Assembly: GCA_021786195.1 (NCBI GenBank) | Contig: JAJYNS010000122.1 | Location: 24,545 to 74,294 of the forward strand | DNA from: Actinomycetes bacterium | Lineage (GTDB): Bacteria > Actinomycetota > Acidimicrobiia > Acidimicrobiales > Bog-793 | Length of the DNA stretch: 49,750 nucleotides | Reading direction: 5' to 3' | Shown here: piece after piece, positions 6,966 through 14,915 of the stretch | Layout of the letters: each line of letters opens with the position of its first letter | Position numbering within the stretch: position 1 is the stretch's first letter | The notes under the pieces: model-generated | What the model was told of the DNA's origin: nothing | The model's database searches: none | Seen by the model: the letters and a program-made list of their open reading frames with translations, nothing else | Translations under genes and position numbers: made by a program

Positions 6966-8546
6966 CTAGCGGCCGACTACCTCCTTGCTCAACCCCGACG
7001 CGGCCGACAGCTGCGGAGCGGGGACGGCTATCGGAGCTTGCGCGCCCCCTTGGTCGCCGAGCAGGTAGGCGACGACGTCTGCCGCCGACCAGGCGCCGTG
7101 CTCGCCGAGCACCCTGACCAGACGGTCCAGGTCGTCGCCCATCGTCACGACCGGGGGCTCGGGCCCCGCGGCCCGCTGCTGGCCGAGCCCGGCGGTCGAC
7201 AGCAGCGCGTTGCACAGGCAGATCCGCCCGGCCGTCTCCGCGCGGCTCCCGCCTTTTCTCAGGTACGCGCCGACGGGCTCGCTCGGGCAGCGGTAGCCGA
7301 TCCCTCCGTCGGGGCGAAGGTAGGGAGTCCTGAGCAGCCCGACGTCGCAGCGTCGACGTCGTGCGGAGTAGACGGCCGGGTCCGAGAGCGTCCCGCCCAG
7401 CTGGAGCACCTTGAACGGGTAACCGCTCGGGGAAGCACGGCCGTCGGTGAGGACCTCCGTCTCGCCGGAGCGAGAGGAGGCGAGCACCCGCTCCCTCAGG
7501 TCGGGACTGAGGCCGGACTCCAGGCAGAGCGCGAAGGCGGTCCCGACCTGGATGCCCGCCGCGCCCGAGGCCCGTGCCCGAACAAGCCCCTCCGGCGAGG
7601 CGCAGCCGCCCGCGAGCCAGAACGGCAGCCCCAGTGCCGCGATCTTCCCGAGATCGACCTCGTCCCGCTCGCCGTAGAGGGGCTGGCCGCGCTCGTCCGA
7701 CGTCGCGGGTCCCCTCGGCGGCGCGTTGTGACCACCGGCGCTGTGGTGCTCGACGACGAAACCGTCGGGCCGAGTCGCCGGGTCCTTCGCGAGGAACGAA
7801 GCCAGGGTGCTGGACGAGACGACGGCGACAAAACCTGGCCGGGCGAGGCCAAGGCGGCGGCCGACGACGTCCGGCGGCCTGAAGCGCACGGCGTGACTCT
7901 CTCCGCCCGACGCGCCTGCCACCTCGATCCGATAGCTCACCTCGTCGCCCAGGGCAAGCTTGTCGAGGAGCCGGGGCAGCGCCGCCGGGATCCCCGCCCC
8001 CATGAAGACGTAGTCGACGCCCCCGAGCATGGCGCCGTAGAGCGCATCCGGCGTGGGCAGCTGGATCTTCTCCAGGTAGTTGATCCCGATCGGCCCGTCG
8101 TGGCCGATCTTCGCGAGGTGCACCTCCGCGAAGTTCGCAAGGACCGTGAGCTCCCGCAGCGCCTGAGGCGACTGGAGAAGGAACATGGGAACGTCCCGGT
8201 AGGGCTGTCCCGACGCCCGCCCGCCGGGCAGGAACCACCGACCCAGCACGCGTTCTGCCAACGTCGGCTCGGGGAACGCCGCGTACGCGCGGCGGAGGTG
8301 CCCACCCGGGTCACCGTCGCCCAGGCGTCGCGCATGGACCGTCTCGAGCGCCGTCCCCGACACCACACCGAGCTGCCCGAGCCGCGCCACGGCGCGGGCG
8401 AGGCGCCATCCAGAGATGGCGACCCCCATCCCACCTTGGATCACCGCCGGCAGGCGCGCAGGCCTGTCGGACCGGAGACCCATCGGCGGCCACGTTAGCG
8501 CCGATCTCGGCGCAGCTAACCCTCGAGCCTCTGTCTCCCCGCTCAC
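6966..8546 (-). CDS. NPD/PfaD-superfamily FMN oxidoreductase (nitronate monooxygenase-like)
   Basis: A 526-residue TIM-barrel flavoprotein. Recognisable pieces are the N-terminal PAVIQGGMGVAISGW, the EHHSAGGHNAPPRG loop near the flavin phosphate site, and LAGGCASPEGLVRARASGAAGIQVGTAFALC, the phosphate-binding end of the barrel. Family members oxidise nitronates, act as enoyl-ACP reductases (FabK), or work with polyketide/PUFA synthases (PfaD). The length, well above the roughly 320-350 residues of classical nitronate monooxygenase, and the C-terminal Cys-containing extension fit the longer PfaD-like branch. The GTG at 8546 is chosen because TAGCTT lies exactly 6 bases upstream, the leaderless pattern of this window; ATG 8483 is the alternative. 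Natural substrate unknown. Confidence 0.75.
   Translation of the reverse strand: MSGETEARGLAAPRSALTWPPMGLRSDRPARLPAVIQGGMGVAISGWRLARAVARLGQLGVVSGTALETVHARRLGDGDPGGHLRRAYAAFPEPTLAERVLGRWFLPGGRASGQPYRDVPMFLLQSPQALRELTVLANFAEVHLAKIGHDGPIGINYLEKIQLPTPDALYGAMLGGVDYVFMGAGIPAALPRLLDKLALGDEVSYRIEVAGASGGESHAVRFRPPDVVGRRLGLARPGFVAVVSSSTLASFLAKDPATRPDGFVVEHHSAGGHNAPPRGPATSDERGQPLYGERDEVDLGKIAALGLPFWLAGGCASPEGLVRARASGAAGIQVGTAFALCLESGLSPDLRERVLASSRSGETEVLTDGRASPSGYPFKVLQLGGTLSDPAVYSARRRRCDVGLLRTPYLRPDGGIGYRCPSEPVGAYLRKGGSRAETAGRICLCNALLSTAGLGQQRAAGPEPPVVTMGDDLDRLVRVLGEHGAWSAADVVAYLLGDQGGAQAPIAVPAPQLSAASGLSKEVVGR
8494..8520. repeat. 27-base nested inverted repeat near the 5' end of the NPD gene
   Basis: Outer arms GTTAGC (8494-8499) and GCTAAC (8515-8520) flank a second inverted repeat GCGCCGA/TCGGCGC (8498-8504 and 8507-8513) with a 2-base centre. 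With the GTG 8546 start this palindrome lies inside codons 9-18; with the ATG 8483 start it would lie just upstream as an operator or hairpin. Confidence 0.5.
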
Positions 8547-8552
8547 CCGATC

Positions 8553-8558
8553 AAGCTA
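8553..8558 (-). promoter_or_regulatory. -10 box TAGCTT, leaderless start of the NPD gene
   Basis: TAGCTT on the minus strand is followed by 6 bases and then the GTG at 8546. Its first three bases are the TAG stop codon of the upstream SDR gene (8556-8558). This spacing recurs at many starts in the window and predicts transcription beginning on the start codon. Confidence 0.45.
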
Positions 8559-9404
8559 TGACGCTGGCTCGACGGCATGTGCCGACGACGGCTCCACCGG
8601 CGCGGCCAGCCCTACCGCGGCCAGGACACCGCCGTCCACCCGCAGCTCGGTGCCGGTGATGAAGGAGGCAAGCGGGCTGACGAGGAACAGGCAGGCGTCG
8701 GCGACCTCGCCCGGGCGGCCGACCCGCCCGAGCGGGTGACCCCGCCCCCACTCGAGGACGACCGCGTCGGGATCGTCAGGACGAATGGACGCCGCCGACG
8801 CCCGCAGCATCGGCGTGTCGATCGACCCTGGCAGCACGACGTTGACCCGGATCTGCTCTGGGGCATGGTCGACGGCCATCGCGCGGGTCATCGCCACGAT
8901 CGCGCCCTTGCTCGCGGTGTACGCGACGACGTTCTCCTGGCTGGCAGTCGCCTGGCAGGACGAGACATGCACGATCGAGCCGCCACCGCGTCGGCGCAGG
9001 AGCGGCAGGGCGTGCTTGTCCATGAGGAACATGCTCTTGACGTTGACGGCGAAGACCTCGTCCCAGGTCTCGACGCCGGTGGTCTCGACCGTGCCGTAGC
9101 GCTGGATGCCGACCGAGCTCACCAGCGCGTCGAGGCCGTCATGGCGCTGCGCGAACCCCCGGTAGAACTCGGCGACGGCAGCGGGGTCCGACGCGTCGAG
9201 CACGCTGCCCCGCACTCGAAGCCCCTCAGCCGCGAGCTCCTGGACCGTCGCCTCGACGCCGGGCCCGTCTACGGCGACGAACTCGACGGTGGCGGCGTGC
9301 CGGGCGAAGCACTCGACGACCGCCCGCCCGATGCCGGACGAGCCGCCGGCCACGAGCGCCACCTTGCCGGCGAGGAGCGGCCAGTCCGTCGTGTCGCTTG
9401 CCAC
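8556..9404 (-). CDS. short-chain dehydrogenase/reductase (SDR)
   Basis: A 282-residue classical SDR. The cofactor site VALVAGGSSGIGRAVVECFARH (TGxxxGxG-type) is near residue 15; the acidic residue expected after beta-2 for NAD specificity is in EFVAVDGPG. SSVGIQ replaces NNAG, VSSCQATAS carries the catalytic serine region, and YTASKGA (YxxxK) gives the catalytic Tyr and Lys. It oxidises or reduces a hydroxyl/keto group with NAD(P). GTG 9404 is chosen because a strong GAGGAGG ribosome site precedes it by a few bases. The TAG stop is also the first half of the -10 box of the next gene, so the NPD gene has its own promoter. Substrate cannot be predicted; neighbourhood gives only a loose redox link. 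Confidence 0.85.
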   Translation of the reverse strand: MASDTTDWPLLAGKVALVAGGSSGIGRAVVECFARHAATVEFVAVDGPGVEATVQELAAEGLRVRGSVLDASDPAAVAEFYRGFAQRHDGLDALVSSVGIQRYGTVETTGVETWDEVFAVNVKSMFLMDKHALPLLRRRGGGSIVHVSSCQATASQENVVAYTASKGAIVAMTRAMAVDHAPEQIRVNVVLPGSIDTPMLRASAASIRPDDPDAVVLEWGRGHPLGRVGRPGEVADACLFLVSPLASFITGTELRVDGGVLAAVGLAAPVEPSSAHAVEPAS

Positions 9405-9633
9405 GGTTCCTCCTCTCTGTGACGGCCACGGGCGATCCCGGAGCCGGACGCGTCCTGCCGGCCGAGGGGTTGATCTCGTGGTCGAGGTGGGCGCCCGCGC
9501 CAGCGGTCGGGGGTCGACCCGGCGCCGGTCTGCGATGGCCCCGCCGACCTCGAGCGACCGCCCAACGGTTATCGAGGCACGCGCCGAACAAGCAGCTCGC
9601 ACCGTACCAATCCCCGAGGGCAGTGTCCACGCC

Positions 9634-12600
9634 TCACGGGCCGGGCCAACGCTCCGAGGCCCCGGAGCTCGGGGTGGGCCGGCATGCGGCGGTGACGGCG
9701 CCCCGAGCGGCGCAATCGCGGGCCTGGCTCGGGCGAGGGCGCGACGGCGCCCGGGGCGGGGACGCTCGGCGGATCGCTCGGGGCGCCGCGACCGAGGCCG
9801 CAGTCGCCGCGGCGGCGTTGCCGAGGGCGATCCCCCATCCCACCGGGCCCATCGGGGTGCAGCCGAAGAACCGGCTCACGACCGGCGTCTCGACGACCGC
9901 CACGAGCAATGCCGCCGAGGCGGCCGTCGACGCCAGCACGAGCGGGCTGGTGCCCCCGACGATCGCCGTCTGCCCGAGCTGAGTGCCGACCAGGGCCACG
10001 AGCGCGGCGGTGCTGGCACGCCTCGAGCGACCGGTCGCCTTCGCGACCAACCACCCTCCGGTGGCACCGGCCGCCGTCACCGTGGCCCGCAGGCCGACCT
10101 GCCGGGCGAGCGCGCCACCGAGCGAGGCGTCGGGCCCTTCCCGGAGGAGCTCCTCGAGCGAGCGCCTCGGGGGCGGCCGCAGCGCGATCGTCATCGCCGG
10201 CACCATGTCGGTCAGGAGGTTCACGAGCAGCAGCTGGCGGGTGCCGAGCGGCGACGCTCCCGCGATCGACGTCGAAGCCAGCACGAAGCCGACCTCGCCG
10301 AGGTTCCCCCCGACGAGGATGGCGAGCGCGTCGCGGACGGAGGCCCACATGGCCCGGCCCTCGACGATCGCGTCCGTGATCGTCTCGATCCGGTCGTCGA
10401 GCACCACGAGGTCCGCGGCCGCCCGGGCCGCAGGGGAGCCATGCCCGCCGAGCGCGATGCCGGCGTGGGCGAGGCGGATTGCCGGCGCGTCGTTGGCACC
10501 GTCGCCGGTCATGGCGACGGTCCGCCCGACGCGCTGGTAGGCGCGCACGATCCGGGTCTTGTGCGCCGGGGTGACCCGGGCGAAGACCGTCGCCCCGGCC
10601 AGGGTGGCGTCGAGCGTCGTGTCGTCCCAGGAATCGAGCTGGGCGCCGGTCACCACCGCCGCTCCGTTGAGGATCCCGAGCTCCTCGGCGACGGCCGACG
10701 CGGTCGAGGGGTGGTCGCCGGTGATCATCACGACCGAGACGCCCGCGGCGCGCAAGCTCGCGACCGCGGCGGCGGCCGTCGGGCGCACCCCGTCCGCCAG
10801 ACCGAGGAAACCCAGCAGCTCCATCCCCGAGACGCCCTCGTCGCCCAGCTCGGCACCCGAGGGGGCGGGGCCTTCCGCGACGGCGAGCACCCTCGAGCCC
10901 TGACGAGCGAGCCGCTCGACGCAGGCCTCGAGACGGCCCCGGGCGCGGCGGTCGAGTCGGACCGGGCCGTCGGGTCCGCGCCAGGTCGAGCAGCGCGGGA
11001 GCACGATCTCCGGCGCGCCCTTCACCGAGACCCTCCGCCCGAGCAGGCTGTCGCCGACGACTGCGTGGTACCCCCGGGCGGGCTCGAACGCGAGCTCGCC
11101 GAGCATCGTCCAGCCGCCGAGGAAGTCCTGCGCGCTGACGCCGGCGGCGGCGCCTCCCTCGACCACTGCCCGATCGGTGGCGTGGGGCAGGTCCTCCTCG
11201 CCTGTCGGGATCGGGCTGGCCCTAAGCGCTGCGGCCAGCACTCGCTCGGACCTGGAGGTGAGCCGGGCCACCGGTTGCACGCGATCGCCGTCCGACACGC
11301 CCTGGAGGACGATCCTGCCTGCCGTGAGGGTGCCCGTCTTGTCGAAGCACAGCACGTCCACCCGGCCGAGGGCCTCGATCGTCCTCGGGTCTCGAACGAG
11401 CACGCCCCGCCGCGCGAGCCGTCGCGCCGATGCGAGCTGCGCCACGGTCGCAAGGAGGGGAAGACCCTCGGGAACGGCCGCGACCATGAGGCTGACGCCC
11501 GAGGTCACCGCGACGCCGGGGGAGCGACCTCGCAGGAGGCCGACGGCCGCGACGGACGCGCCGCTGGCCACCGAGGCGGGCACAGACGCCTTCATCAGGG
11601 AGCCCAGTCGAGACTCGACCCCGCTCGGAGGAGGCTCCGGCGCGTCGGCCAGGCTGCGACCGACCTCGGTCTGCTCCCGCACGGCCACGACGACGGCGAG
11701 CGCGGTCCCGGTCACGACGACGGATCCTTCATAGAGCATGCAGGTTCGCTCGGCGAGGCTGGTCCCCTCGACGGGCTGGCGCTGCTTGGCCACCGGCAGA
11801 GACTCTCCGGTGAGGGCGGACTCGTCGACCTCGCACCCGAGGGCCTCGACCACGCGGCAGTCGGCCGGGACGACGTCACCGGCCTTGAGCTCGAGCACAT
11901 CGCCGGGCACGAGCTCGGCTCGCTCCCTCGGCACGAGCCGATCTCCCCGGCGCACGTCGACCCGGGTGGTCGTCGCCTGCACGAGCCGGCCGATCGAGAC
12001 GTCGGCCCGCAGCCGTTGGACCCCCCCGATCAGCGCGTTGGCGGCGGTGACGCCGGCCACCAGACCGGCGTCGGCGACCGAGCCCACGGCGGCGGCCATC
12101 CCGGCCCCGACCAGCATGACCGGCGTGAGCGGGTTCGCGAGCTCGGCGATCACGGCCCGAGCGAGGTTCGTGCGGGCTGGTCCCTCGACGGGCAGCACCG
12201 CGTGGCGGCGAGCCGCCTCGGCGTTCGACAGCCCCCCTGCAGAGGAACCGAGCAGCCTCGAGACCGCCTCGGCGTCCATGGCGTGCCACTCCACCTCGGT
12301 CACCGGCGTCAGCGCCGGCCGCCGCCCGAGCGAGGCCGCGGCCATCGTGCCCGTCGCCTGGGCGGTGAGCGAAGCCAGGTTCACCGGGACCGCCGCTCGC
12401 CGCGACGCGCTCGAGCCGGGGCCGAGCAGCGACCAGGTCGCGCCGGCGGCGAAGCCGGCGGCCGAGAGTCCCACGCTCCAGCGACTGACCCGGCGAGCCA
12501 CCTCGAGCGACTGGACGACAAGGTGGGCCTGGGCAAGTCCCGGGCGCGTGAGCAGCGAGGCGCCCCAGGGGGGATGGGGCCCGTGCCCGGACACGCCGAT

Positions 12601-14136
12601 CCCGACGTCTGCCGCTCGCAGCGCGGCGTGGGCGGCGCCGCCGGACACGAGCAGCACGCCGAGACCTTCTGCCTGGAGCGACCTCACCGAGCGCGCGAGC
12701 GCGTTCCCCCCGGGGACCACCTCATCTGCTCGAATGCGCGCCCCGATCCCGCTGCTCTTGCCGGCGACGACGAGGCGAAGGCCGAGGCGCCGCACCAGCT
12801 GGGCAAGCGGCTCTACCAACGGGTCGATCTCCGCCTCGAGCGTGACGACGCCGACGAGGCGCCCCGAGCGGGAGATGCCGAGCGTCCGGGGGTCTTCTCG
12901 GGATCCCCTGCCCGTGCGCGGCCCGGGAACGGCGCCGGACCCGCCGTCGCCCGCCTCCAGGGGCCCGACCGACCATCCCCCGCGGCGCGCTCGACGCCCG
13001 GGGAGCGCGGGATCGACGAGCGCGAGCGCCCTCGCCCGGATCGTGGCGACGTCGGTCCCCCCGATCGCCCGCACGCGGCGGACGACCATTCGACCCGAGG
13101 TGAGGACGCTGGCGTCCAGCACGACTGCGTCGACCCGGTCGAGCCGTCGCAGCGACGTCCGGTCGAGGACGACGACTTCACGGTCTGCGAGCTCGCGGCC
13201 CAGGTGCGCCGCGAACGCCTCGCGACCGTGCCGTGCCGCCTTCGGAACTGCCGCCGTCAGCACCCCCCCGGCCCGCCGGGCGCTCCCCGTCACGGCGAGC
13301 GCCGCGCCCGCTCCGAGGAGGCTGAGCGCGGCCGCGCCGTCGGCGTAGGACTCGACGGGGCCGGACCGCAACGCGCGCCGACGCGGCGGCACCGCCACCG
13401 CCGGCACGCGTTCGGGCGTCGGCGCCCCGCAGAGCTCACCTTCCTGGCGCTCCCAGGCCCGGCGGCTCGTGCGCAGCTCGCCGAGCTGGTTCACCCGGTG
13501 CGTGAGGTCGGCCACCAGGGAGAGCGGGCCCTGGGTGAGCGCCTGGACGAAGGCGCTCGTCACCCCGAGCCCGAGATCCGTGAGCGTCACCCCCACGTGA
13601 TGCTCCAAGAACCCCCGCACTCGGGGCTCGTTCTCGACGAGCGAGACGAGCGACCCGAGCTCGACCGGGACGGGAGCCGCCCGCAGGAACTGGCCGAGCA
13701 TGCTGCCTCCGAACGCCGCCACGTCGGCCGCGACGGATATGGCCTGCCGGCGCAGCGGCTCGACGTCCCCGGGGTGCTCGGGGCGGCCGTGGGGGAACCG
13801 CTCGTCGTCGACGTCGTGGGCCTCCTCGACGGCTTCCACGACGTCGACGAGGTCGTCGACCGACGGTCCGTCGGGGTCGAACGCGACGATCACCCGGCCC
13901 GTGACGACGTTCACCTGCGCCCAGTGCACGCCCTCGGCGGCGTGCAACGCCCGCTCCACGTCCCTCGCCAGGTCCTTCCGCCCCGGGAGATGGACGCCCC
14001 GAACCTCGATGTGCGCCTTGCCGTCGGCCGCCCAGACCCGACGGCGCCGGCGGTCCGGGCCCAGGCGGGCGAGCGTGCCGGCGAGCACTGCGCCGGGAAC
14101 GGCGGCGCCCGCACGGAGCAGGCCGACCGGGTTCAC
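9634..14136 (-). CDS. CtpI-type double-headed cation-transporting P-type ATPase
   Basis: A 1,500-residue membrane ATPase about twice the usual size. The C-terminal half is a complete P-type pump: ALTGES actuator motif, VAAVPEGLP in the fourth transport helix, the phosphorylated Asp932 in CFDKTGTLT, KGAPE nucleotide site, MITGDHPS and TGDGANDAPAI hinge. The PEGLP helix is of the P2 (calcium-type) kind. Before it lies an HMA-like fold without CxxC (about residues 40-110) and a degenerate first half with VVLDASVLTSGR (Asp341) in place of DKTGTLT and LLVSGGAAHAALRAADVGIGV in place of the TGDG hinge. This architecture matches the giant mycobacterial CtpI/CtpH pumps. The last 70 residues are a basic, disordered tail. 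Transported ion is unknown. GTG start; an 88-base gap separates it from a small membrane protein gene. Confidence 0.88.
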   Translation of the reverse strand: MNPVGLLRAGAAVPGAVLAGTLARLGPDRRRRRVWAADGKAHIEVRGVHLPGRKDLARDVERALHAAEGVHWAQVNVVTGRVIVAFDPDGPSVDDLVDVVEAVEEAHDVDDERFPHGRPEHPGDVEPLRRQAISVAADVAAFGGSMLGQFLRAAPVPVELGSLVSLVENEPRVRGFLEHHVGVTLTDLGLGVTSAFVQALTQGPLSLVADLTHRVNQLGELRTSRRAWERQEGELCGAPTPERVPAVAVPPRRRALRSGPVESYADGAAALSLLGAGAALAVTGSARRAGGVLTAAVPKAARHGREAFAAHLGRELADREVVVLDRTSLRRLDRVDAVVLDASVLTSGRMVVRRVRAIGGTDVATIRARALALVDPALPGRRARRGGWSVGPLEAGDGGSGAVPGPRTGRGSREDPRTLGISRSGRLVGVVTLEAEIDPLVEPLAQLVRRLGLRLVVAGKSSGIGARIRADEVVPGGNALARSVRSLQAEGLGVLLVSGGAAHAALRAADVGIGVSGHGPHPPWGASLLTRPGLAQAHLVVQSLEVARRVSRWSVGLSAAGFAAGATWSLLGPGSSASRRAAVPVNLASLTAQATGTMAAASLGRRPALTPVTEVEWHAMDAEAVSRLLGSSAGGLSNAEAARRHAVLPVEGPARTNLARAVIAELANPLTPVMLVGAGMAAAVGSVADAGLVAGVTAANALIGGVQRLRADVSIGRLVQATTTRVDVRRGDRLVPRERAELVPGDVLELKAGDVVPADCRVVEALGCEVDESALTGESLPVAKQRQPVEGTSLAERTCMLYEGSVVVTGTALAVVVAVREQTEVGRSLADAPEPPPSGVESRLGSLMKASVPASVASGASVAAVGLLRGRSPGVAVTSGVSLMVAAVPEGLPLLATVAQLASARRLARRGVLVRDPRTIEALGRVDVLCFDKTGTLTAGRIVLQGVSDGDRVQPVARLTSRSERVLAAALRASPIPTGEEDLPHATDRAVVEGGAAAGVSAQDFLGGWTMLGELAFEPARGYHAVVGDSLLGRRVSVKGAPEIVLPRCSTWRGPDGPVRLDRRARGRLEACVERLARQGSRVLAVAEGPAPSGAELGDEGVSGMELLGFLGLADGVRPTAAAAVASLRAAGVSVVMITGDHPSTASAVAEELGILNGAAVVTGAQLDSWDDTTLDATLAGATVFARVTPAHKTRIVRAYQRVGRTVAMTGDGANDAPAIRLAHAGIALGGHGSPAARAAADLVVLDDRIETITDAIVEGRAMWASVRDALAILVGGNLGEVGFVLASTSIAGASPLGTRQLLLVNLLTDMVPAMTIALRPPPRRSLEELLREGPDASLGGALARQVGLRATVTAAGATGGWLVAKATGRSRRASTAALVALVGTQLGQTAIVGGTSPLVLASTAASAALLVAVVETPVVSRFFGCTPMGPVGWGIALGNAAAATAASVAAPRAIRRASPPRAPSRPRPSQARDCAARGAVTAACRPTPSSGASERWPGP

Positions 14137-14223
14137 CGGGACGAGGTCACCGATCCGACCGACCCGTCCTGCTCGATTCGCCCCGTCGCCCGAGGGGCGA
14201 GCCGGCGGGTCTGCCCGGCTGCG

Positions 14224-14451
14224 TCACCTGCCGCGGTGCCGGGCGATCGCCACACCCATCCCGATGAGCAGCCCCAGGGGCAGGTCCACTGCGCCGAGCG
14301 CGACCGCTGCGGCGAGGCCGCCGCAGAACGCGAGGTTCATGGCCGCCTCGGGCACATGGACATGGACGACGGGCACCACGAAGTCACCGTCGGCGCGGTG
14401 ATCGACCGGTTCGTGCGAGGTCGCCCCCGCGCTGCGTGCGCTTGTCGGCAT
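14224..14451 (-). CDS. small membrane protein with HVHV motif, upstream of the P-type ATPase
   Basis: A 75-residue protein read from the ATG at 14451, which has GGAGGAACC directly before it. The first half is hydrophilic and holds several histidines, ending in VVPVVHVHVPEAAMNL. The second half is one long hydrophobic hairpin or helix pair (about residues 40-68: AFCGGLAAAVALGAVDLPLGLLIGMGVAIA) and a basic end. I do not recognise a named family. It is co-oriented with the giant ATPase 88 bases downstream and shares its promoter and palindrome, so a role as accessory or metal-handling subunit of that pump is inferred. Confidence 0.65.
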   Translation of the reverse strand: MPTSARSAGATSHEPVDHRADGDFVVPVVHVHVPEAAMNLAFCGGLAAAVALGAVDLPLGLLIGMGVAIARHRGR

Positions 14452-14468
14452 GGTTCCTCCACCTCGTC

Positions 14469-14486
14469 CACCCGCCCCGGCGGGTG
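14469..14486. promoter_or_regulatory. perfect palindrome at the transcription start of the ATPase operon
   Basis: CACCCGCCCCGGCGGGTG: 8-base arms with a 2-base centre, placed immediately after the -10 box and before the ribosome site of the 75-residue gene. Either an operator that would block initiation when bound, or a 5' hairpin in the message. A metal-sensing repressor is a natural guess next to a cation pump; no regulator gene is adjacent. Confidence 0.5.
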
Positions 14487-14492
14487 AGCCTA
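14487..14492 (-). promoter_or_regulatory. -10 box TAGGCT of the small membrane protein/ATPase operon
   Basis: TAGGCT on the minus strand, directly abutting the palindrome at 14469-14486, about 35 bases before the ATG at 14451. No convincing -35 box 17 bases upstream. Confidence 0.4.
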
Positions 14493-14663
14493 TTCCCGAT
14501 GTCGGCCCGGACGACCGTCGGCCGGGCGCCTGCCGGGCCGTCGGGAACGGGAGAGGAGGGACCCGGCAGACCTTCGGCACCGGGCGGCGAGCCCGAGGTC
14601 GGCGATTTGATCCTCGCGTGCAACATCTCGCCCGCCTGCGCGCGCGTCGAGGACCAGCGTCGT

Positions 14664-14669
14664 TAGGCT
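14664..14669 (+). promoter_or_regulatory. -10 box TAGGCT, leaderless start of the glycine-zipper gene
   Basis: TAGGCT, then 6 bases, then ATG at 14676. No ribosome site lies between; transcription should begin at the start codon. Confidence 0.45.
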
Positions 14670-14675
14670 GCGAGC

Positions 14676-14831
14676 ATGGCGAAGAAGGATCCAACAGTCG
14701 CCGGGGCGGCCGTCGGCGGCGCCATCGGAGCAGGCATCGGAGCCGCCCTCGGCGGGCCGGTGGGAGCGGTGATCGGCGCGGCGATCAGCACGTTCATCGG
14801 CCATCGAGTCGCCGCGCAGCTGCAGAAGTAG
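14676..14831 (+). CDS. 51-residue glycine-zipper peptide
   Basis: A short frame: MAKKDPTVAG, then about 30 residues of AxxGxAIGxGIGxAxGGPxGxxIG type, then HRVAAQLQK and a stop. The regular GxxxG/GxxG spacing is a glycine-zipper membrane helix as found in small membrane proteins, lipoproteins of the YMGG type and some bacteriocin-like peptides. There is no signal cleavage site or lipobox. The frame is supported by its leaderless-type -10 box exactly 6 bases upstream and by amino-acid composition quite unlike a shadow frame. It is divergent from the ATPase operon. Function unknown. Confidence 0.6.
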   Translation: MAKKDPTVAGAAVGGAIGAGIGAALGGPVGAVIGAAISTFIGHRVAAQLQK

Positions 14832-14903
14832 GCGGGGCCGTCCCCTAACAGTCCGCTAACGCGCGCCGGCGGCCTTCCCCTGTCCCGCTGCCACCCCGCA
14901 ACC

Positions 14904-14909
14904 TAGGAT
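14904..14909 (+). promoter_or_regulatory. -10 box TAGGAT, leaderless start of the nucleotidyltransferase gene
   Basis: TAGGAT, then 6 bases, then GTG at 14916. The 84-base gap upstream shows no other signal. Confidence 0.45.
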
Positions 14910-14915
14910 GCCTGC

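Noticed and set aside
6966-8546. Assigning the flavoprotein specifically as PfaD or FabK.
   Set aside because: No polyketide or fatty acid synthase gene is adjacent and the flavin loop departs from both subfamilies, so only the superfamily is supported.
9405-9633. A small gene in the 229-base gap between the ATPase stop and the SDR start.
   Set aside because: Frames here lack starts with ribosome sites and show no protein-like composition; I see nothing beyond the SDR ribosome site.
9289-14487. A 1,732-codon plus-strand open frame opposite the P-type ATPase.
   Set aside because: Composition is Arg/Gly/Asp/His-rich with no domain, and it mirrors third-position GC bias of the clearly real minus-strand ATPase. 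It is a shadow frame.
14487-14675. A possible metal riboswitch in the gap between the ATPase operon and the glycine-zipper gene.
   Set aside because: I tried to match M-box or manganese-type cores and found only generic GC stems; the palindrome at 14469-14486 explains the visible symmetry.
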